Assembly (NCBI GenBank): GCA_947503265.1
Contig: CANNDC010000016.1
Location: forward strand, 32,569 to 96,568
DNA length: 64,000 bases
Direction: 5' to 3'
Origin: an uncultured Alteromonadaceae bacterium
Lineage (GTDB): Bacteria > Pseudomonadota > Gammaproteobacteria > Enterobacterales > Alteromonadaceae
Shown here: positions 35,701-44,630 of the stretch, one piece after another
Layout of the letters: each line of letters starts with the position of its first letter
Position numbering within the stretch: position 1 is the stretch's first letter
The notes under the pieces: generated by a model
The model's input: the letters and a program-made list of their open reading frames with translations, nothing else
What the model was told of the DNA's origin: nothing
Databases searched by the model: none
Program-made: the position numbers and the translations under genes

Positions 35701-38700
35701 AGCTATTCTCCACTTTTGTCGCAGACCTAGCTCGTCTAGCATCTAATTTAGCTTTCAATGCAAGCAAACTAGGCGTCAGAATTAATGTTAATAGTGTAGC
35801 AAAAGCTAATCCGCCTGCCACCGCAGTTGCCAATTGTGACCACCACTGTGTTGATGGACCGCCAATGTCTACGTTTCTGCCAATGAAGTCGATATTAACC
35901 TCAAGCACCATGGGTAAAAGCCCCAGTATAGTCGTAACGGTTGTCATTAGGACTGGACGTAAACGTTGCGCCCCGGTCCTTAATATAGCTTCGTATGCTT
36001 CGACACCCTGTTTACGAAGAATATTATAGGTATCAATTAGCACTATATTGTTGTTCACTACGATTCCAGCGAGGGCAATAACGCCAATTCCAGACATCAC
36101 GATACCAAAGGGTTTCTGAGCAATAGCCAGCCCCAAGAAAACACCTACTGTCGAAAACAATACCGCACTCAAAATTAAACAGGCTTGATAAAAACTGTTG
36201 AATTGGGTAACCAAAATGATAGCCATCACAAATAAAGCTATGCCAAAGGCATTTTTCAAAAAGGTTTCTGATTCCTCTTGTTGTTCGTTTTGCCCTTTGA
36301 TTTCTAATTCTACCCGAGGATCTATTTTTAATTCAGGAAGCTGTTTAGCCAGTCCTTGGAGCACGAAACCTATTTGTTCTCCGGGCAAAAGGTTCGCTTC
36401 AACAGTAAGCACTCGCTTACTGTCTATGTGTCGAATTAAATCGGTTTTGGGTTGCGCAGTACGTTCCACGAAATTGCTGATAGGCACCATCCCAGTGGCG
36501 GTTTTCAGACGTAAATTGTCGAGCTTATCAATAAAGCGTTCATCAGAAGGGAAACGCACCCTGATGTCGAGTTCATCGTCGACATCATCTGGTCGATACT
36601 CACCGATCTTTAATCCATTGGTGACAAATTGTACTGTACTGCCTACCAAAGATGCATCTGCTCCGAACCGAGCAGCGTTACTACGATCAACTTTTAACTG
36701 CCATTCGATTCCGGGCTTAGGTGCTGTGTCTCCAACAGAGGTAAGCTTGTCATTGTTATCCAATGCATTTCTAATTTTCGCAGCAGCTTCATTCAGTAAC
36801 TCTGGAAAGCGTGAGGAAATTTGTATTTGGATGTCTTTTCCGCCTTGTGGATTATTGTCATCAGGCGAAATTTCGATATCAAGACCGGGCAAATCTTTTA
36901 AACGCGTGTGCACCTCTTTAATAACCTCATCAGAATGGGGTCTCTCATGCCAATCAACCAGATTCAAGCGCAAATATCCAAGTTGGTCTCGTCCACCTGT
37001 TCTGGCATATAAGGTATCTATTTCTTCCATATCTATTAGGTGAGACTCGACCTCTTGTACAACCTGATCTTTTTCATAAATCGACATATCTCCAGTAGAT
37101 CGAATCGTAATATTGACTCCTGTGCTATCTACGTGAGGGAAAAATTCTGCTCCCAATCCTGAGACTGCGTATCCCGCAAAAGATAAAATGGCAATAACGA
37201 CTGCACCGAAAAAAACTTTGATAGGATTTTCTATTGCTTTTGAGAGAATGCGTACATATCGACCAGTAAATCCATCTAGTGCTTTGATATCACCCGTTTC
37301 AGCTTCAAGTAATTGTTTGCGAGTATTCTCACTTATGTAACGGGGCTTTCCAAAAACACCACCAAGGGTAGGCACAAATACCAATGCCATAACCAAGGAA
37401 GCGGATAAAACGGAAATAAGCGTAAAGGGAAGATACTTCATGAATTCGCCCATCATACCCGGCCAAAACATCAAAGGAGCAAATGCCGCTAGTGTTGTAG
37501 CAGTAGAGGCGATGATAGGCCAAGCCATACGTTGTGCCGCACTTTTATAAGCTTGTTTCTTATCTTGCCCCTCACTCATACATCGGTCTGCGTATTCGGT
37601 CACGACAATAGCCCCGTCCACCAGCATGCCTACTGCCATAATAAGCGAAAATAATACAACCATATTTAAGGTGTAACCGAACATTGAAATAATCAAAATG
37701 CCCGTTAAAAAAGAACCCGGAATAGAAATACCCACTAACAATGCAGTGCGAACACCTAGAATGGCAACTATCACAATAGCCACCAAAATAATTGCGCTAG
37801 ACACGTTGTTTTGTAGATCACTCAGCATCATTTCAACATCTTTTGTTTGGTCTCCCGTGTAGGTAGCCGTGATGTTATTAGGCCATATAGGAGAAGCTTG
37901 CGCATTGGCTACCAATTCCTTCACTTTTTGCACCGTGATAAGCAAATTTTCGCCCGGGCGCTTTTTCACCTCCAAGGAGACTGAAGGATTGGTGTTGAGC
38001 CTTGCAAAACTATTGGGGTCTTTGTATGAACGGCGAACTTGAGCCACATCTTGGAAGGTAATGACCCTGTCTCCATCTACCTTAATGGGCTGCTCCATGA
38101 CGTCTTTTACTGTTTCAAAAACGGAAGGGACTTTAACTGCAAAACTGCCTTTACCTGTGTCCATGGTACCCGCGGGAACTAACCTATTGTTACGAGAAAG
38201 AAGGTTAAAAATATCATTTTGATCTAGGCCGTAAGATTCCATCAATAATGGATCGACAACGATTTCGACTATATCTTCTCTATCGCCACCGATTTCAACT
38301 TCTAATACTTCGCCAAGTCCTTCAAGCGTATTTTTTAGCTCTCTTGCTACTGTCACTAAACCTCGCTCAGATACAGGACCTGAAAGCACAACAGTCACAA
38401 CGGCTTGTTGGCCCGCCATAGTAACCTCATGAATGGTTGGCTCTTCAGTTTCAGCAGGCAATTTGGCTCTGGCAACGGTCACCTTGTCACGAACATCAGC
38501 CAGCGCATCTTTTGAGTCAAAACCGGCTATAAATTCCATGGTGATGTTAGCAAATCCTTCTCCGGCAGTGGCTTTCATTTCTTTGATGCCTTCGATAGAC
38601 CGTAATTCGCGCTCCATTGGCTTAACCAGCATACGTTCAGCATCTTCTGGAGCGATACCATCATGAACAATAGATACATAAATAAATGGAATCGGTACGT

Positions 38701-38818
38701 CTGGGTTAGATTCTTTCGGGATGTTGGCGTAAGTCACCGCACCGGCAATAATTAGCAGTACGAATATCATCAATACTGTGCGTGTATGATCGATACTCGC
38801 GGCAATTAACCCTTTCAC
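35693..38818 (-). CDS. RND-family efflux pump inner-membrane subunit
   Basis: 1041 residues with the RND layout: one helix, large periplasmic loop, six helices, second loop, five helices. Likely exports toxic compounds using the proton gradient, with the adaptor upstream and an outer-membrane channel elsewhere. In the fourth helix the usual acidic pair is LVDGAIVV, so Asp401 is kept but the second aspartate is Gly402. That resembles some heavy-metal-type and divergent RND pumps rather than AcrB. Overlaps the adaptor gene by four bases. Substrate unknown. Confidence 0.92.
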   Translation of the reverse strand: MKGLIAASIDHTRTVLMIFVLLIIAGAVTYANIPKESNPDVPIPFIYVSIVHDGIAPEDAERMLVKPMERELRSIEGIKEMKATAGEGFANITMEFIAGFDSKDALADVRDKVTVARAKLPAETEEPTIHEVTMAGQQAVVTVVLSGPVSERGLVTVARELKNTLEGLGEVLEVEIGGDREDIVEIVVDPLLMESYGLDQNDIFNLLSRNNRLVPAGTMDTGKGSFAVKVPSVFETVKDVMEQPIKVDGDRVITFQDVAQVRRSYKDPNSFARLNTNPSVSLEVKKRPGENLLITVQKVKELVANAQASPIWPNNITATYTGDQTKDVEMMLSDLQNNVSSAIILVAIVIVAILGVRTALLVGISIPGSFLTGILIISMFGYTLNMVVLFSLIMAVGMLVDGAIVVTEYADRCMSEGQDKKQAYKSAAQRMAWPIIASTATTLAAFAPLMFWPGMMGEFMKYLPFTLISVLSASLVMALVFVPTLGGVFGKPRYISENTRKQLLEAETGDIKALDGFTGRYVRILSKAIENPIKVFFGAVVIAILSFAGYAVSGLGAEFFPHVDSTGVNITIRSTGDMSIYEKDQVVQEVESHLIDMEEIDTLYARTGGRDQLGYLRLNLVDWHERPHSDEVIKEVHTRLKDLPGLDIEISPDDNNPQGGKDIQIQISSRFPELLNEAAAKIRNALDNNDKLTSVGDTAPKPGIEWQLKVDRSNAARFGADASLVGSTVQFVTNGLKIGEYRPDDVDDELDIRVRFPSDERFIDKLDNLRLKTATGMVPISNFVERTAQPKTDLIRHIDSKRVLTVEANLLPGEQIGFVLQGLAKQLPELKIDPRVELEIKGQNEQQEESETFLKNAFGIALFVMAIILVTQFNSFYQACLILSAVLFSTVGVFLGLAIAQKPFGIVMSGIGVIALAGIVVNNNIVLIDTYNILRKQGVEAYEAILRTGAQRLRPVLMTTVTTILGLLPMVLEVNIDFIGRNVDIGGPSTQWWSQLATAVAGGLAFATLLTLILTPSLLALKAKLDARRARSATKVENSFG

Positions 38819-39948
38819 AGTGAGCTTCCCGCACTTGGATTTGATGACGCCTGACCTATCTGGCCGCCTGAGTTATGGTTTGCTCTAATAACTTCAACTT
38901 TATCTCCATCTCGAACAAAACCATGGCCTAAAGTAATAACATCAGCCTGATCACCAAAGCCGGTTAGCCAAACTCCCTCACTATCACTCTTGACAATATT
39001 AATGGGAGTAAAATGAACCACGTCTTGTATAACAGTTTTTACGCCCAAATTACCCTGTTCATCTAACGCCATAATTGCAGGAGACACTTTAATTGCCCAG
39101 GTTTGCTCCAAGGGAATGGAAAGCTGAGCACTCATTCCCGCGAATAAATCATTGTTGGCATTATCGACTGCCACTTCGACACTGAAAGTATTTGTGCCAA
39201 CATTTGATAGACTTGAAATGTAACGAATGCTGCCTTCTACTCGTTGATTTGAGGTCAAACGACCGACTGCACTTTGACCCAGAACGAGCTTTTGTATGAC
39301 GTTTTCTGTCACATCAGCTTTGATTATGAGGGGATTGAGATCAACCATGATGGCTATGTCATCACCTTCACGTAGCAAGTCACCTATCTCGACTGAACGT
39401 TCATTTAGCACACCATCAAAAGGAGCAACTATATTTGTTTTTGATAGAGCTAAGCGAAAACGTAGCAATTCGGAAGCAGCTAATTCGAGGTTAGATTCTG
39501 CCTGGGCTAAATTGGTTTGCGACTGAAAACCTTGCTTACCAAGTGATTTGGCACCAGCAAGTTCAATTTCTCTTTGCTTTAGGACAGCTTTAGCAGAACG
39601 AATCTGAGCTTCCAAGTCACTGCTGTTGATTTCTAAAATCTTATCGCCTTTTTTAAGCCACTGGCCTTCTTCAGCATAGATCTTTTCTACCTGACCTTTT
39701 ACTTCAGCGCGCAAATTAGCAACTCGATCTGGCTCAGTTCGGCCATACAGGCTCACTTGTCTGTTGACTTTCTCAGCATACATTTTCTCAACCCTAACTT
39801 TGGGAAGTTCTGTAAAACGGGATTCCTTTGCTGTCTGTTCATCGTCCGCTTTTAGGCTGCCAGAGGCTACCCAAAGGCACAACAACAAGAAAATGATTAA
39901 CGCAACCCACGCAGGTTGACGACGAAACTTAGAAATTACACTGGACAT
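38815..39948 (-). CDS. RND efflux periplasmic adaptor subunit
   Basis: 377-residue membrane-fusion protein that bridges the RND pump and an outer-membrane channel. An N-terminal membrane helix (about 13-32) is followed by a lipoyl half-motif (RAEVKGQVEKIYAEEGQWLKKG near 84), an alpha hairpin and a second lipoyl half (NIVAPFDGVLNERSVEIGD near 175), then beta-barrel domains. First gene of the operon adaptor-pump-GST; no regulator gene is adjacent. Confidence 0.92.
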   Translation of the reverse strand: MSSVISKFRRQPAWVALIIFLLLCLWVASGSLKADDEQTAKESRFTELPKVRVEKMYAEKVNRQVSLYGRTEPDRVANLRAEVKGQVEKIYAEEGQWLKKGDKILEINSSDLEAQIRSAKAVLKQREIELAGAKSLGKQGFQSQTNLAQAESNLELAASELLRFRLALSKTNIVAPFDGVLNERSVEIGDLLREGDDIAIMVDLNPLIIKADVTENVIQKLVLGQSAVGRLTSNQRVEGSIRYISSLSNVGTNTFSVEVAVDNANNDLFAGMSAQLSIPLEQTWAIKVSPAIMALDEQGNLGVKTVIQDVVHFTPINIVKSDSEGVWLTGFGDQADVITLGHGFVRDGDKVEVIRANHNSGGQIGQASSNPSAGSSL

Positions 39949-40199
39949 ATTTGCTTCCTAGAATATCAGTGCCTAGTTTACTCGCCATTTCACCTCGTCT
40001 TCCAGCTGAAAAACGTAAGAAAACGTAACTTGCGGGACGAACCCATTTTGAAAACGTCGGCTATTCTATGATTGGCGCTGTAAATGCGGTAACACGGTGA
40101 GTTTTTTCAGATGAAGTGGATTTTCTCTGGCAGTTATATTTAACCTTGAGTGTTACCATAAAATTCGCCTTGATTTCTGATTTAACTCGGGGAATACCA

Positions 40200-41060
40200 A
40201 TGGGAAAAAACATCGCTAAGCTAATCTACATTTTGCTTATTTTGATATCGATTAGTGCTTGTTCACAAAAGATCAATTCGACACCTACAAATGTAAGCGG
40301 TGGTTGGGAGATTGATTTTTTCGACGATTTCGATTCATTCAATGAGGATAACTGGCAAGACCAAATGCTTTGGGTTAATGGAGAAGATCAGTGTTACGTG
40401 CCAAACAACATGCATAATACTCGCGAAGTTAGTGGTGGAACCTTGAAATTGAGAGTGGTTGATCTAGGTGAAAAGCAACCCTGCGACAATATGGACAAAC
40501 ACGGGAAACAGCACCCTGATACTCAATATGTTGCTGGCAGAATAGCCTCAAAAAACCGCAAAGAATTTATCAAAGGAAAATGGACTGCTAGGTTAAAAGT
40601 CGAAAACAGCGGGCAACCCGGTATGTTCCCAGCTTGGTGGTTGCTTGGTGCGTTAAACAATGAACCGCCAGTGCAAGAACCGGATGAAACCGTTTGCTGG
40701 CCCATGACAGGCTCAGGTGAAATCGATATTTTTGAGCACCACAGCGATGGTGGCCCTAATCACTATGCTGCCCGTGCAATAAAAAGTTTGGGATACTGTG
40801 ATGGCGGAGACTGGCAAGCCAAGATGTTAGTTCAAGAATCCAACTTAGATGAATTCCACGACTACTCTGTCGAATGGCAAGGCAATGATATTGTGATTCG
40901 ATTAGATGAGGTTGAAGTCTATAGAATGAAAGATGATGGCGACGACTTTCCTGAACCACTATTTGCAATCTTGAACTTTGCGAAAATAAACGATTCGGCT
41001 ATGACAATGGATTGGGTAATGGAAGTTGATTGGGTTAAACACGAGAAATGGGTGGAATAA
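40200..41060 (+). CDS. Glycoside hydrolase family 16 lipoprotein
   Basis: 286 residues. Signal peptide with lipobox ISAC and lipidated Cys21, so it is anchored in the envelope. The GH16 domain carries the catalytic motif E174-I-D-I-F-E179 (nucleophile and acid/base). Family members cut beta-1,3 or beta-1,4 glucans and galactans such as laminarin, agar or carrageenan; the exact substrate cannot be read here. I start at ATG 40200, preceded by GGGGA, rather than at 40116, which would put 28 extra residues before the signal peptide. No TonB receptor or other polysaccharide gene is nearby. Confidence 0.9.
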   Translation: MGKNIAKLIYILLILISISACSQKINSTPTNVSGGWEIDFFDDFDSFNEDNWQDQMLWVNGEDQCYVPNNMHNTREVSGGTLKLRVVDLGEKQPCDNMDKHGKQHPDTQYVAGRIASKNRKEFIKGKWTARLKVENSGQPGMFPAWWLLGALNNEPPVQEPDETVCWPMTGSGEIDIFEHHSDGGPNHYAARAIKSLGYCDGGDWQAKMLVQESNLDEFHDYSVEWQGNDIVIRLDEVEVYRMKDDGDDFPEPLFAILNFAKINDSAMTMDWVMEVDWVKHEKWVE

Positions 41061-41081
41061 AACCGACCTAATCGGTTTTAT
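41057..41081. terminator. Bidirectional terminator between GH16 gene and erpA
   Basis: ATAAAACCGA-CCTAA-TCGGTTTTAT is a perfect 10-base stem that starts at the stop codon of the GH16 gene. A run of A on the left and T on the right suits termination in both directions between these convergent genes. Confidence 0.65.
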
Positions 41082-41104
41082 CCACACTTGATTTTTGTAA
41101 TGCG

Positions 41105-41449
41105 TTAAACGCTAAAAGATGAACCACAGCCGCAAGTTGTGGTTGCATTCGGGTTATTGACTAAGAATCTTGATCCTTCTAACCCTTCGATATAATCGAC
41201 TTCGCCGCCAACCAAATATTGGAGACTCATGGGATCAACCACTAGGGTCACTTCATTTTTGTCAATGGTCATATCACCTTCGTTGACTTTTTCATCAAAC
41301 GTAAAACCATACTGAAAACCAGAACAACCACCGCCTGTCACATAAACACGCAGTTTTAAATCTGGGTTTTCTTCTTCTTTAATCAATGCTTGTACTTTTG
41401 TAGCAGCCGCATCAGAAAATTCGATAGGCAATGCCATTTCGACTGACAT
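41105..41449 (-). CDS. erpA: Iron-sulfur cluster insertion protein ErpA
   Basis: A-type Fe-S carrier of 114 residues, exactly the E. coli length. The three cluster cysteines are in GGCSGFQYGF and in the C-terminal CGCGSSF. Delivers Fe-S clusters to apoproteins, including IspG/IspH and respiratory enzymes. Single gene, 76 bases after the upstream coiled-coil protein gene. Confidence 0.95.
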   Translation of the reverse strand: MSVEMALPIEFSDAAATKVQALIKEEENPDLKLRVYVTGGGCSGFQYGFTFDEKVNEGDMTIDKNEVTLVVDPMSLQYLVGGEVDYIEGLEGSRFLVNNPNATTTCGCGSSFSV

Positions 41450-41525
41450 AATTCACCTCACATATATAAGTTTGAGCCGTTGCTCACAATAGTGTAATTA
41501 TCTAATACCTGAGTAATCTAATCAA

Positions 41526-42233
41526 CTATTCAATTTTATCATTTACTTGCCAGTTAAATTCGCGCTGTAGATCGCCACGTTTTTTCTGGAACTGATACAC
41601 TTCGGCTTTAACAATCACTTTTTCAGGGATAAAGTCTTCTGGCAAAATAAGTTGACCAGACACGGTCTGAAAATACTTAAAACTAAAACTCAATTGTTTT
41701 ACATCACTAGACATTAACTTTTTGAGCTGATGTCGGACGGGCTTGCCATTTTTACTACCGACGAGTTCGACATTTAGGTTGCCTTTCACGACACTTTTGA
41801 TTTTATCTTGTTGCATCAACACTAATTGAAAACGGTAAGCATTGTCGCTCACCGCCTTTTCGACATCGAAAGCTTCAATAAGAAATCCACCTTCTTTTAA
41901 TTCAGGAGCCATGATTCGCTTATAAAATTCGATTTCTTGCTTCAAATCAGCTTCTCTGGCTAGTCCTTCTTCAATTGTTGCTTGGGATTTTTGTGAGGTT
42001 AACAGTTGCACTTCAGTTTCAACATTCATCACGTTAAAACGTCGAGTCAAACGTTCATTGTCAGCAGACAGATTTTCAACTGACTGTTCCAACTTGGCTA
42101 TTTTGGCGTTTTGCTCATCAAGATGCTTGTTTCCGTAAAGAAAACCAGCGTAAGCTGAGGCCGCGATTACAACTGCACAAAAGCAATAAAATTTAAATGC
42201 TCCCCAACTGCTGCGAATATCGTCTGGTATCAC
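41526..42233 (-). CDS. Membrane-anchored coiled-coil protein (DUF6776-like)
   Basis: 235 residues. One membrane helix (about 13-32), a coiled coil (about 36-105; LEQSVENLSADNERLTRRF) and a beta-rich C-terminal domain (about 110-230; IEFYKRIMAPELKEGGFLIEAF). I associate this with the DUF6776 family, commonly next to erpA in this order, but with moderate certainty. Likely faces the periplasm. Function unknown. Confidence 0.65.
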   Translation of the reverse strand: MIPDDIRSSWGAFKFYCFCAVVIAASAYAGFLYGNKHLDEQNAKIAKLEQSVENLSADNERLTRRFNVMNVETEVQLLTSQKSQATIEEGLAREADLKQEIEFYKRIMAPELKEGGFLIEAFDVEKAVSDNAYRFQLVLMQQDKIKSVVKGNLNVELVGSKNGKPVRHQLKKLMSSDVKQLSFSFKYFQTVSGQLILPEDFIPEKVIVKAEVYQFQKKRGDLQREFNWQVNDKIE

Positions 42234-42342
42234 GTTAAAACATATCCTATTAATCGAAAAAACAAGTAGTTGTGGTAAGCTTTTGATACATTGTAGTCTG
42301 CATCGACTTTAGTTACGTTAATTCCCAACTACTCACAAATAT

Positions 42343-44019
42343 ATGACGCTTAAATCTGTAAGACAAGAACTCGCGAATCCTCGCACTTCACTACTGTTGT
42401 GTTTGCTGGGCATTGCCGGTGGAGTCAGTGCAGCCTTACTTATAATTCTATTTCGTAAAAGTGTTGAGTGGCTACAATTGCTCTACCTCGACAACGTGAA
42501 TGAGTTTAGCACGCTAGAAGCAGACGCTCGATTTTTATTACCAGTAGTTGCCGCTGTGCTCATTGTTTTATTTGCTTATCTGACAGGATTTAAACACTAC
42601 AGACTCGGTATTCCTTTTGTAATTCACCAACTTAAACAGCAATACGGACATATACCTTTTCGCACAACTTTGCATCAATTTTTCGGAGGCATGTTCGCTT
42701 TGGCAAGTGGGTTCGTTGTTGGCAGAGAAGGCCCGTCAGTTCATCTTGGGGCTGCTGGAAGCAGTCTTATCGGGCATGGACTGAAGTTACCATACAATAG
42801 CATTAGAATTCTATCTGGATGCGGTATCGCTGCTGGTATTTCGGCTTCATTCAATACACCTTTTGCTGCTGTGATTTTTGTCATGGAAGTGGTCTTAAGG
42901 GAATATCGAATTCACATATTTATTCCTGTCATGTTGGCTGCTGTTTGCGGCTCCTTGCTGACCAGAGCATTCTTTGGACAAGTTCATGAATTATCTTTTT
43001 TGGGTTTTCCAGAGATGAGCCTTTGGCACTACCCGATTTTTATTCTGTTCGGCATGATTTTGGGGGCTATAGCAACTTTATTTAATAGTCAATTGATGAA
43101 CATCATGAAACTATTTCAACCTATCAAAATGGTTTGGAGATTGTTGATTGCAGCATTGATTACAGCAACTGTGGGTTATTTTTTACCTCAATCACTGGGG
43201 GCGGGACTGGATGTCACCGGCACTTACATTAGTAATGAAAGCATTTGGCTATTAATCGCTATTTTGGTTGCTAAATTTGGGTTAGCCATTGTCGCCATAG
43301 GATTTGGTGTACCTGGCGGTGTAATTGGGCCGGTATTTGTTATTGGCATGCTTTGCGGAGCGATATTGGCCGCACCTTTAGGGTTTATTATTGTCGATTC
43401 CGTCGATATGACCAATAACTATGCACTGCTTGGTATTGCAGGTTTAATGACAGCGGTATTGCATGCTCCCCTCTCGGCACTATCATCTGTGATGGAACTG
43501 TCCAATAGCCAGGAAGTGATATTGCCGGCCATGCTCGTCATCGTATCTGCTTACGTTACATCCACCCAAGTATTTAAAAATAATTCTATATTTATAAGAC
43601 AGCTCGATCATCAACAACTTGCCTACACCAACTCTCCTGTGCGCAGCGAATTGCAAAAGACTGGCGTACTCGCTGTCATGGATAAAGACTTTAAGTTATT
43701 TATCGATTCGGCAGAAAAATACATACTAGAATTCTTAGCCACGTCTCCCACCGTGCCGGTCGTACAGCGTAATTCTTTTGAAGAAAACATCAATTACTCT
43801 CTGGTACAATTCGAGTTAAGTATGTCCGACGAAAGCTCCACCCTAGCCACACAAAAGATGAAAGCGGTTGAATCTCGACAAACCTTAGCTGAAGTTTATG
43901 AGATATTGCAGGCCAAAAGAGACGGTGCGGTATATATATATGATACTTCACCTTCGACAATCGTTGGCGTCATCACTTGGAATAATTTGCGAAATTATTT
44001 ACATAAAGAACAATATTAG
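42343..44019 (+). CDS. ClC-family chloride channel/transporter with CBS domains
   Basis: 558 residues: about ten membrane helices and two C-terminal CBS-like regions (about 435-550). The gating motif GREGPSVH gives Glu129, the counterpart of E. coli Glu148. The third Cl- motif is GVIGP and the first, normally GSGIP, is RLGIP. The internal proton glutamate (E. coli Glu203) aligns with Val183 in VIFVMEVVL, as in ClC channels. So this may be a channel or a transporter with altered proton coupling. Twenty-one bases before hemJ. Confidence 0.9.
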   Translation: MTLKSVRQELANPRTSLLLCLLGIAGGVSAALLIILFRKSVEWLQLLYLDNVNEFSTLEADARFLLPVVAAVLIVLFAYLTGFKHYRLGIPFVIHQLKQQYGHIPFRTTLHQFFGGMFALASGFVVGREGPSVHLGAAGSSLIGHGLKLPYNSIRILSGCGIAAGISASFNTPFAAVIFVMEVVLREYRIHIFIPVMLAAVCGSLLTRAFFGQVHELSFLGFPEMSLWHYPIFILFGMILGAIATLFNSQLMNIMKLFQPIKMVWRLLIAALITATVGYFLPQSLGAGLDVTGTYISNESIWLLIAILVAKFGLAIVAIGFGVPGGVIGPVFVIGMLCGAILAAPLGFIIVDSVDMTNNYALLGIAGLMTAVLHAPLSALSSVMELSNSQEVILPAMLVIVSAYVTSTQVFKNNSIFIRQLDHQQLAYTNSPVRSELQKTGVLAVMDKDFKLFIDSAEKYILEFLATSPTVPVVQRNSFEENINYSLVQFELSMSDESSTLATQKMKAVESRQTLAEVYEILQAKRDGAVYIYDTSPSTIVGVITWNNLRNYLHKEQY

Positions 44020-44040
44020 ATTTTTCAAAGGACATTTTTA

Positions 44041-44472
44041 ATGACTTTACTATGGATAAAAGCCTTACATGTTTTTTTTATGATAGCGTGGATGGCTGGC
44101 ATTTTTTACCTGCCCCGACTGTTCGTTTATCACGCGGAAACAGATAGTCAGGCTGTAAAAGACCAATTCAAAGTAATGGAAAAAAGGCTTTGGTTTTTCG
44201 TCACGCCGTTTGCTTTGTTAACGCTAATATTTGGTGTTGCCCTAATCTACCTTTATGGAATGGACTGGTTCAGAGCCGCAAAGTGGTTGCACTATAAAAT
44301 TATGCTGGCTCTGGCTTTTTACGTTTACCATGGATACCTGTTTGTCTTGGTTAAACGCTTTGCTAGAGATGAGAATAAACATTCACCTCGTTTTTATCGT
44401 TTTCTAAATGAGGCCCCTGTTTTAGCTTTGCTGGCCATAGTGGTTCTCGCCATAATAAAATACCAATTTTAG
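44041..44472 (+). CDS. hemJ: Protoporphyrinogen oxidase HemJ
   Basis: 143-residue membrane protein with four helices that oxidises protoporphyrinogen IX to protoporphyrin IX, the next-to-last heme step. The N-terminus WIKALHVFFMIAWMAGIFYL carries the conserved histidine, LPRLFVYH follows, and the WLHYKIMLALAFYVYHGYL segment holds others. AAAGGA precedes the ATG. Follows the ClC gene in the same orientation. CopD family proteins look similar, but length and motifs fit HemJ. Confidence 0.88.
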   Translation: MTLLWIKALHVFFMIAWMAGIFYLPRLFVYHAETDSQAVKDQFKVMEKRLWFFVTPFALLTLIFGVALIYLYGMDWFRAAKWLHYKIMLALAFYVYHGYLFVLVKRFARDENKHSPRFYRFLNEAPVLALLAIVVLAIIKYQF

Positions 44473-44630
44473 GTTGCTCAACACGCTAGAATCACTTAAT
44501 CACTTGCACAAAATATACATAATTTTACATTTTATTTATCATTATAGTGACCTGTTTTAGCGATCTTGGTCATCTGCGTTGTAGTATATAAAGAGGTCAA
44601 GTATTACTGCTCGGGTGTTCCAAGGTAATT

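Noticed and set aside
36198..37043. 281-residue open frame on the plus strand
   Set aside because: Fully antisense to the RND pump gene, low-complexity serine-rich translation and no family resemblance.
40116..40199. Upstream extension of the GH16 gene
   Set aside because: It would place 28 residues before an obvious lipoprotein signal peptide; ATG 40200 has a good ribosome binding site.
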